DNA of 64,000 nt from Antilocapra americana (Eukaryota; Chordata; Mammalia; Artiodactyla; Antilocapridae): the NCBI GenBank assembly GCA_007570785.1, contig ML660772.1, positions 36,308,815-36,372,814 of the forward strand, given 5' to 3'. The position numbers and the translations under genes are program-made. This document shows, one piece after another, positions 56,369 through 64,000 of the stretch. Every line of letters starts with the position of its first letter. The first letter of the stretch is position 1. The notes beneath the pieces are model-generated. The model had not been told where the DNA came from. It did no database searches and saw only the letters and a program-made list of their open reading frames with translations.

Positions 56369-58001
56369 CTGATGCTGTTACCAGGAGGCTGTCAGAGGCA
56401 CCTGCTCTACGGGATGAGGCACTAACAGGGTTTATGGAAGAGCGAAAGGCAGTGGTGGTGGGGATGACAAGGGAACTTTCTGAACATGCAGGTTGGTTCA
56501 GTCCAGGGGTTTCAGCAGGCCAGGCACCCACCTGCGACGTGGCCAGGGCTGAAACGGCACAGCCTGCGGGTGCCACAGTTAAATCTATGGATGGTTTTGG
56601 TGGCAGCTGAGGGGAGGAAGATTTAGAGAGATTCTCCTCATTTATTACCCTGTTCCCTTGTGGCAAACTGGAAGCAGGCGAAGCCCCAGTTTTGTTATCA
56701 GCTTTGACCCCTGTGCTGGATGCCCTGCTGCTCTCCATGATAACCTTGAGTTGGGGGTGCGGTGGAGAAGGAGTTTGGGAGAGCCCTGGCTTTTTTGGAG
56801 GGATGGGAGGAGGGTTTCCTCTGTCAACTCGGGCCCCACCAGGAGTCTTTAAACTGGTCCGACCGACCGGGGGATAGGTGCCAACGTCCCCCGTGGGGGG
56901 CGCTCCAGGTCTCGGGGGCACTCCCGCTGGGGGGCTTGTAAATCTCGACAGTGCTTGGGTCACAGTATTCCGAGCAAGCTGCTTGGCCACTAGGTTGTCA
57001 CGACTTGTAGGAGAGACATCTCTGGATGGAGGGCTTTGGGTAGTGTTTCCGTTTTGGTCTGGGTCATTAGCATTACTGCCCTGAAATCGAAATCGAGCAG
57101 CTTGGATGCGCGGGTTCAGACCCGGATGCGGAGGTGCGCTGGCACATGGTGAATGTAAACTGTGTGGAGGCTGCGCGGGCGTGTGCCCGGAGGCCGGGGA
57201 AACTGTACTGGGTAGTGGGGTTGGGCTACTGGTTAAATCTGGTGTTGAGCCGGTGCTCGGTCCATTTTCCTCAATTCTGTTTGCACTTGAAGGTGGGACA
57301 GTGGGCAGAGAGGAGCCTATCAAGTCACCGTGGGAAACCTGCCTCTCGATACTCGGTCTGACCGAGGCGGCACTGGCGCAGGCACTCCCCTTGGCACTGG
57401 CGGAGACTAGGGGGCTCCCCGTGGCAGGCTTCATGGGCACGGTCAAAGGCAACTTCTTCATGGGCTCAGCGCTCTCTATCACTATGTCTGTCTGGCACGC
57501 AACAGATCTTGTCATCGGTCCTTCTGTTGCTACAGATATGGAGACCAAACGTCTATCTTTCGTCTTCCGGGGGAGGGAGAGGCTGGGTTTGCTGTCATTT
57601 CCTCTTTTCAGCTGCTCAATCATCTTCTTCATCTTGTCTATCTCCTCTTTGAGGTCAGTGGTGTGTGCTTCTTCCCGGTGCAGCTTGGCACGGAGCTGTT
57701 CCCGCTCCGTGTCAAACTCCGAGAGTTGCTTTTCCATCTGGGCTTCCATTTCTGTGCTTCTTCGTTTCTCCGTGGCAAGTTCCTCCTCTAATGCACTTGT
57801 CTTTTTCTTCTCCTCGTCCAGTTTGGCCATCACCTCTTCCAGCTTCTGGGCCTCCTCTAGGACTTTCCCGGAGAGCTGCTTGCACTCCTTGACCAGCATC
57901 AGGACCACGTGCTTGTTCTTGCCTCGCTCCTCCTCCAGGCGGGCAGCCAGCTTCTTGTGCTCCTGCTCAAGTGCTTGGAGCTGAAGCTTTTCCATCTCCA
58001 G
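56369..58001 (-). CDS. CTTNBP2: CTTNBP2 large exon: coiled coil and proline-rich region
   Basis: This 1,633-nt exon (probably exon 4) carries 544 codons. It enters in phase 0 after a pyrimidine-rich acceptor and leaves with one extra base (phase 1) before a GTAAAG donor. Exon residues 1 to about 133 are highly charged and heptad-like, running from [17 protein letters not shown] to [11 protein letters not shown]. They form the end of the CortBP2 N-terminal coiled coil used for self-association and striatin binding. The rest is Ser/Pro/Thr-rich and probably disordered. Two proline-rich SH3-ligand motifs are visible: [11 protein letters not shown] near residue 395 and SPQLPPKPS near residue 463; cortactin binds a proline-rich part of this protein. 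A conserved block [13 protein letters not shown] lies between them. The frame stays open 26 codons past the donor. The long open frame on the opposite strand here is only an antisense shadow of the Glu/Lys-rich coiled coil. Confidence 0.97.
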
Positions 58002-58644
58002 CTGAAAGAAATGCACAGGACAGCCATGATTAATACACAGAGGATTCTTTCAGCCAAAGATGGGGAGAGATTTGTATTAATCTTGTAACAACTGTATGGT
58101 TTGGGTAAGCCAAAGCACCACATTTCTGAAATGAGTTGGGAGATGATGGATAATATTTCAGAGACTCATTAAAATGAGAAAATAGATGTCAATGGTTTTA
58201 TAAAAAAACATTTCAATCATAGCACCAGGAAACTTTTTTAAATGTAAGTTAACGATAGAAAAGAAGGGTAATCTGATGCTTCATATCACAACACATAGTG
58301 CAGAAAGGTCTGCTTCTGTGAAAACAGAACTCTGATAGAGAATTTTCTTTTTTTAATGTTTAATGCCTTAGAATTACTAATCTTTGAGGCACTGTAAAAT
58401 GAAAAGTGCTGAAAACAGAGGACTTCAGTTAAATTCTAAACTCCTATACTTGCTAATCATATAACTTAGCTTTTTTTTTTTTTTGGCAATCTACTTTGAG
58501 CTTACAAGTGAGGATTTGCTGGAAAAACCATGTAAAATCATATATGAATTAATTTATATTAAAAAAAGAACACTACTCCCCAGATGCCATTTAAAAAAAA
58601 AAGCTATTTTAACTCATATATAAGAAATATTAGAAATACAGTCA

Positions 58645-58770
58645 TGGGATTTCCTGGCTGTCCAGTGGTTAGGACTCTGTGCTTCCACTGCAGGAGGCAC
58701 AGGTTCCAACAGTAATGGGGGAACTAAGATCTCAAATACCATGTGGTGCAACCAAAAAAATAAATAATAT
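58645..58770 (+). mobile_element. CHR-type tRNA SINE fragment
   Basis: GGGATTTCCTGGCTGTCCAG, GTTAGGACTCTGTGCTTCCA and GGTTCCAACAGTAATGGGGG with an A-rich end match the CHR SINE group. Confidence 0.78.
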
Positions 58771-58971
58771 AATGAGTTTCAGCGAACCCCAAGTCTGACC
58801 TCATCTCTTTCAGTTCCACTTTGCCCACTTGGGTCCCGTGACACTGGTCTCCCTGATGTTTCCTGAACATCATCCTGCTTTAGGGCCTTTGGTCTTGTCT
58901 GTCTGCACAGAAATCCACCATGACCCGTCACACAGGGCTCCTGCACCGAGGAGTCTGTGTCCTGCACAAGG

Positions 58972-59070
58972 TTGCTCAGATGCTCAGTCACGTCTGACTC
59001 TTTGTGACCCTATGGACTCTAGTCCTCCAGGCTCCTCTGTCCATGGGATTCTCCACGCAAGAATGCTGGA
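58972..59070 (-). mobile_element. Bov-tA SINE fragment
   Basis: GATGCTCAGTCACGTCTGAC, CTCCAGGCTCCTCTGTCCAT and CACGCAAGAATGCTGGACTA cover the 3' half of a reverse Bov-tA. Confidence 0.88.
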
Positions 59071-59319
59071 CTAGGGTGCAGCAAGGGTGAGAGGAGCCAA
59101 AATCCAGCTCTCACCAGTGTCTGCCCAGGCCTGGGGCTGCATCTGCCTGGAAAGAAGAGCACTTTTTCCTTCAGGAGAAGGGTCTGTCTGCTCAATGAAC
59201 CATAGACCCTAGGTGATCAGCAAAGGAGGTGCTTTTAAAAACCTTTTTACCTCCACATGGGGTTTTCTAATAAGCACCAAAACACCCAATGGCACAAAAG
59301 CCTGGCTCTCTTACTCCAT

Positions 59320-59500
59320 CAGCCCTCTGCTCAACTGTCACCTTCACAGCGAGGCTGCCCTCACCATCCTGTGGAAGACCACAGTCCTTTCCATCCTCTA
59401 GTGAATCACCCTTTGGTCGGCACCTGCCTATCCCCACTAGAGCAGGACTCATGACGGCAGGGACTCTGTCTTCTTTGCTGCTGTGTCTGAATTAATGAAA
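59320..59500 (+). repeat. L2 LINE 3' fragment
   Basis: CTCAACTGTCACCTTCACAG, GAGGCTGCCCTCACCATCCT and CATGACGGCAGGGACTCTGT follow L2. Confidence 0.7.
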
Positions 59501-61447
59501 TTAACACAGTTCATAGAAACATCAATCTTCCCAACAACCGAGGGCCTTTCTGATACCCAGGTACAATTCTAAGATGTTCACCCAGGTTTCTTACTTCTCT
59601 CCAGGGAATGCGCCATGAAGTGCTTGTGAGGGGTACATCTCAAGCTGGGCTGTAGCAGCCAGGCCGGTCCACATGCCTTGTCTTCCCAACTAGAGACAAT
59701 GTCTTCATGGTGGTCCATAAAGGGGCTTACAGTTCATCAAGGTTAAAGCAGATCTACCCGATTAAAGACAGGCAAGGCCTCACCCACCCTCAGATGTTAA
59801 ACACAAATATACTCTCAAGAGAGACAGTCATTATTTAACTTGGCTTTAAGTAATCAATAACAGAGACAGGAAATGGTCCATCAGTTGAGAATGTGCTCCT
59901 GTTCCTCACCATTAAATCCACTACTTCATTCCTCCTCAGTCAGACATGAGACCAAAAGCAGAGAATGGTTCACTGCCCAATGGGCAGTCAGAGGCATTAT
60001 TATTCATTTATTTTGGGGTCCTTCCTGCTTTGAAGAAGTCACTGAATAGCACTGCAATAGGTCCTACAAAGAGGTGATCAGGAATCCAAATGATTCCCTA
60101 AGAATAATCAGAGACATCTGTCCACACACATACATTCTATTGTATATGAAATTTGGGGGTTGACTTCATAAGTAGGTTAGGTAATATCTGAGTGTGCTGT
60201 GCTACACTTGATCTATACCTATATTTTATTCATCTGAGTGCCTCACAGAAAGTTGAACTTATTAATAGCTAAAGCACTTTTAATTCTTCTAAATGCATCA
60301 AAGTAGGTTGCTATGGAAGACATACAGAAAGTTAGGAGTATAGAGAAAATTCAATAGGTTTTGTAAATTCTTATAGCAACCAATGTAAGAAACAAGCACA
60401 AACCAGGGCAATTTTCATCTTATTTTTAAAATATGATTTTCATAATCTACCTCTTGATGTGGAAATATTTTTTTAAAAAGTTATCCTCTAAAATTTAAGG
60501 GCTACTTGCACTTTATAGAACAGCCAAATAGAGGCCACGTCGGTGACTTCCCTGACGAGGTCCAGTGAATCAGTGTCAGGATCCTGGCGCTCATTTACAG
60601 CTCCAACTGTCTCAAGTTTTCTTCACCACACCACACATGCAGCCTATGGTATTTCTATACTGGGTCATCTCACTTTATTTTTGAAATAACTTTCATCTCT
60701 TACATTTTAGAATCAAAGAGACTTCCAACAGATCAACTCAACTAATCTCAGGTATCTAAACAGAAAACTGTACTTCTAGAAAAGCAGCCATTATTCTTTT
60801 TTATCTCTGTTCTTCCATCATTCGAGCCTTATAAATCCTATCTCAGACAAGCATGAGTCTTTTAATCTCACAACAGATAGCAGAGCACAGAAAAAATCAC
60901 ATAATTGATGCACCACCTACACATGGCTCCCAACTCAATTGAGCTCTGAGCCCCAATCATCAATCACTCTACCTAACTCTGTTTAGCTTCCCCTACCATT
61001 TCCTGTTTCAGGGGATATTTAAACCTCTGTCACTCTCCCCAACACTTCACCCAATGACAACTCAAGTGACTCTCAGTCTCCCCTAACAGACTCTCTGATC
61101 AGGAAAATTCAGACTAATTCATTCCCTGCACAACCTGTCTCCTCCCTCAAGCTTTTTTATGGCCATATCAATCCATTCATCCTTCCCTTCACTCTATGGG
61201 AAAGATGTTTCCAACTGTTGAAGGTCAGACTTTCTTCAACAATTACCTTCATTATTCCTGAAACCTCTGACTTGCTTCATTAGTGATCACACATTAAACA
61301 TCCCCCTCTCTATCTGCTCCTTCCAATAAGCATATAAATGTACTCCAAAACTCAAAAAATAATTTTTATATTTAAAAAATTTCCTTGACTATTCTGACCC
61401 AAAGACAAAGTTCTTGTATTTTAAAGAGTAAGAAGTGCAGTTACAGC

Positions 61448-61662
61448 ATGCGGGCATGCTCAATCATGTCTGACTCTTTGTGATCCTATGGGCTGTAGTC
61501 CACCAGGCTCCTCTGTCCATGGAACTCTTCAGGCAAGAATACTGGACTGGGTTGCTATTTCCTACTCCAAGGCATCTTCCTGACCCAGAGATTGAACTTG
61601 CATCTCTTGTATCTCCTGCACTGGCAGGCTGATTCTTTACCACTGTGCTACCTGGGAAGCCA
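61448..61662 (-). mobile_element. Bov-tA SINE
   Basis: CTCAATCATGTCTGACTCTT, GGAACTCTTCAGGCAAGAAT and TGTGCTACCTGGGAAGCC mark a reverse Bov-tA. AAGAAGTGCAG before and AAGAAGTACAA after look like a diverged target duplication. Confidence 0.92.
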
Positions 61663-62356
61663 AGAAGTACAATGCTAAGTTCTAATCCCAACTTCTTGGC
61701 TGTGTAATCTTGGTAAGTTTTCCCTCTAAAGGAGGGTTCTCTTAACTGAACAACAGAGCAACAATGGTGATTACATTACAGGATTAAACAAGGCAACACA
61801 TGTATTTACCGTTGTGTGTAGCACTAAAAAATGTTAGCTTTGTGCTATTTCAAAATGTCAATTTTGCTCAGTGTTTTCCCCTGTGAAAACACATTTACAT
61901 GCAAACAAAGAGCTAGAGAATTGACTGTACTAAACACGTAGATGATGTCTTATAAGTCAGACAGTAATTACAACAATACAAAGTACATCAGAGAAAGTTT
62001 CACTATCAGGAATGGTGAAACAACTTTTATTAGACTATCTACTCATGCATAAACTCTTGAAACAATATTAAGAAAACACCTGTTTAGAGGCTCTGGAGAG
62101 CAATAAAACTGACAGAAATAGGAGAGGAGTGCACCCTCCCATTAGAAAGAAACCAACAGCACTGCATGAGATTTGCCCTTAGACAGCTTTTCAAGTGAGG
62201 GCTATTCCCTGTTCTGAGAGCACTGACAACAAGAGCTCAAGCACAAAGCATCGCTTATGCTGGCCTGAGGAACCAGAGGATGAAACGAAAGCTGCTGCAA
62301 CTAACCTCACCAGTGTCACTGGTAGACTCTTGAATTACACATTTGTATGAGAGAGT

Positions 62357-62569
62357 CCAGGCTTCCCAGGTGGCACTACTGGTAAAGAACCTATCTGCCA
62401 ATGCGGAGATGCAAGAGACACGGGCTTGATTCCTGAGCTGGGAAGATCCCCAGGAAGAGGGCATTGCAACCTACTCCAGTACTCTTGTCTGGAGAATCCA
62501 ATGAACAGTGGAGCCTGGCTGCCACAGTCCACAGGGTTGCAAAGAGTTGGATGTGACTTAGCATGCAAG
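62357..62569 (+). mobile_element. Bov-tA SINE
   Basis: CAGGCTTCCCAGGTGGCACT, GACACGGGCTTGATTCCTGA and TTGCAAAGAGTTGGATGTGA mark a forward Bov-tA, flanked by GAGAGAGTC on both sides. Confidence 0.92.
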
Positions 62570-62734
62570 CACAGGAGAGAGTCTACACTTAACCAGAGAG
62601 GTTACTACTGAGCGACTAAGAGAAATGAGCAAATATTTTAGCTATTGCCAAGTGCAAAAAGTCAGAGCTTGGACTGTGAATCTAATCAGGTTAACTACTT
62701 ACTACTTACACTCTTTGGAAGATAACAGAATCCA

Positions 62735-64000
62735 TAGTCTCTGTACCACATCATCCATAATGTCTAGTATGCAATAAAAAATTATTGGACATGCAAAAAA
62801 AAAGTTTTAAGTGATCCACAAGATAAATGTACTCAAATAGAAACTGAGCTAAAGGTGACTTCTAACTGGAATTAGCAGACAAGAACCCTAAAGCAGCCAT
62901 TTTCAAAGGAAACACAGTCATGGTGATGGGGCAAAATGGGAGTCTTGGCATATGAATGGAAACTAGAAACAAATGGAAAATCTATAAAATAATAATATCT
63001 AAAATGGAAAAATATGTCTTAATGAGGTTAATAGAAGATTTGAAAGAGGAAAACTAAAAAAGGAAAGAAAAAAACCAATGAATTTGAAAACAGAGCAAAA
63101 GGAAGTATCCAATTTGAGAAACAGTAGAAGCAAACTGAAAAAGTGAAGAGCATCTCACTGTAGGACAACATAAAGTGGTCTAAATGTCACATAAGTGGAC
63201 TTCAAAAAAAAGAAGAAAGAGAATGGGGAAGAAAAATATATTAAAAGAAAATATGGTCAAAATTCACAAATTTGGTTTAAAAAAATATATATATATATAT
63301 GTATATCCAGGAAGCTCAGAAATCCCAAAGCAGGATAAATATAAAGAAAACTATAACTAGGCACATCATAGTAAAACTGATGAAAACAAAACTAACAAAT
63401 AACCTTGAAGCAGCCAGAGAAAAACACACATTACATATAACTACATTATAGACGATGGCTGACTCATTCTCTAAAATACATGAAGTGAAAATGAACAGAA
63501 GGGAGAAATAAACAAATTTCTAGGAATCATATCTTGTTAAAGATCTATATTAAAATACTGGCAAGAATACTGTCGCTGTGGACAACACTATGAAAAACAC
63601 CTGGCCTGATGGATGCTATGGAACAAAATACCCAAGGACTACAGATGATGCACTTGTGCTATTAAAAACCAACAAAAAATTACAAGACTAAAAATCTTAC
63701 AGACTATGTTCTCTGACCACAGGATAATTAAATTATAAATCACAATAAGATATTAATAACACCCCAAAACTGAAAATTACAACATACTTCTAAATAGTAT
63801 AAAAGTTTAAGAAGAAATCACAAGGAAAATTAGAAAACATCTGAGCTAATTGAAAATAAAAATAATAAATCAAAGGTTGTTGGATGCAGTGAAGGAGGAG
63901 TACTCAAAGGCAGATAAAGCAAAGAATACATAGAAAATTACATTGCTAATTGCTTTAGAAGAGTTGTCTCCAAAACAAGACATACAGATGTCTAACTGGC
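62735..64000 (+). mobile_element. Decayed old L1, running off the window
   Basis: AATGTCTAGTATGCAATAAA, GGAATTAGCAGACAAGAACC, TTGAAGCAGCCAGAGAAAAA and, near 63710-63900, TCTGACCACAGGATAATTAA and GTTGGATGCAGTGAAGGAGG match successive parts of old L1M elements up to ORF2. No open frame survives. A short TA repeat lies at 63283-63300. Confidence 0.75.

Larger units (their letters stand above)
4415..58001 (-). other. CTTNBP2: CTTNBP2 gene, internal part (11 coding exons)
   Basis: This is the span from the first to the last recognisable coding exon of cortactin-binding protein 2. The encoded segments follow the mammalian protein in order: coiled coil, proline-rich linker, ankyrin repeats, then the conserved C-terminal region. 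Every junction has an AG acceptor and a GT donor on the minus strand, and all phases fit, giving one open frame of about 1,032 codons. CTTNBP2 is known as a neuronal scaffold that binds the SH3 domain of cortactin and the striatin/PP2A (STRIPAK) complex and stabilises dendritic spines. Both gene ends, including promoter and poly(A) site, are outside the window. Five exons (50185-50388, 42460-42711, 19780-20055, 17046-17141, 4595-4681) have a length divisible by three and equal flanking phases, so each could be skipped without a frameshift. Confidence 0.96.
58002..64000 (-). other. CTTNBP2: CTTNBP2 intron upstream of the large exon (partial)
   Basis: Searched for the preceding coding exon, which should end with a segment like AHCKKMQERMSAQLAAAESR; it was not found, so it lies beyond 64000. 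Contents: a CHR-type SINE, Bov-tA copies, an L2 fragment and a decayed L1 at the right edge. The stretches 58005-58640 and 59505-61445 hold no supported gene. Confidence 0.8.

Noticed and set aside
57106..57984. 292-codon plus-strand open frame across the CTTNBP2 large exon
   Set aside because: It is the antisense of the Glu/Lys/Leu-rich coiled coil and proline region, which yields Ser/Phe-rich sequence without stops. No start context, domain or family signal.
58002..64000. Search for the upstream CTTNBP2 exon
   Set aside because: No sequence encoding the expected end of the preceding exon was seen; it must lie outside the window.
1..64000. CRISPR arrays, operons, prophage or other bacterial systems
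   Set aside because: The sequence is a mammalian intron-exon locus; the direct repeats present are retrotransposons and microsatellites.

Overview
The window is a piece of a ruminant (Pecora) genome, most likely a bovid such as cattle or sheep. The evidence is the repeat content: about 17 Bov-tA/BovA/BOV-A2 SINE units, several BovB (RTE-type) LINE copies, two CHR-type tRNA SINEs and artiodactyl L1 tails, on a background of old mammalian repeats (MIR, L2, MER5A, MER2, Tigger1). There are no bacterial or viral genes, no operons, no CRISPR arrays and no RNA genes that I can support. The exact species cannot be fixed from the sequence alone.

One protein-coding gene is supported: CTTNBP2 (cortactin-binding protein 2), on the minus strand. 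Eleven consecutive internal coding exons can be placed to the base with AG/GT splice sites and compatible phases. In transcript order they are 58001-56369 (coiled coil and proline-rich region), 50388-50185, 48746-48647, 46407-46257, 42711-42460 and 30257-30140 (ankyrin repeats), then 20055-19780, 17141-17046, 15795-15716, 4681-4595 and 4514-4415 (first part of the C-terminal NTPase-like region). Together they give 3,097 nt, or about 1,032 codons. The human protein is about 1,660 residues (from memory), so the first exons (beyond 64000) and the last exons (below position 1) lie outside. In human the neighbour on the 3' side is CFTR; if synteny holds, CFTR lies off the low-coordinate edge.

Layout: 1-4414 intron with an old L1 3' end, SINEs and a MIR; 4415-20055 five exons, one 80-nt intron, a 3'-truncated BovB 5' fragment, an L2 and two internally deleted Tigger1 copies; 20056-30139 a 10-kb intron dominated by two BovB elements in opposite orientation; 30258-42459 a 12-kb intron with a 5'-truncated L1, a CA microsatellite, an L2 and a BOV-A2; 42460-50388 four ankyrin exons; 50389-56368 a relatively repeat-poor, AT-rich intron; 56369-58001 the large exon; 58002-64000 intron ending in a decayed L1.

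I found no convincing undescribed biological system. The observations most worth a second look are a degenerate Walker A-like loop in CTTNBP2, a possible intron-retention C-terminus after the large exon, the inverted BovB pair with nested insertions and damaged catalytic motifs, a 42-bp perfect direct repeat 1,050 bp apart in an intron, and two short exon-like open frames. All repeat family names are from memory of consensus sequences and have not been checked by a search.
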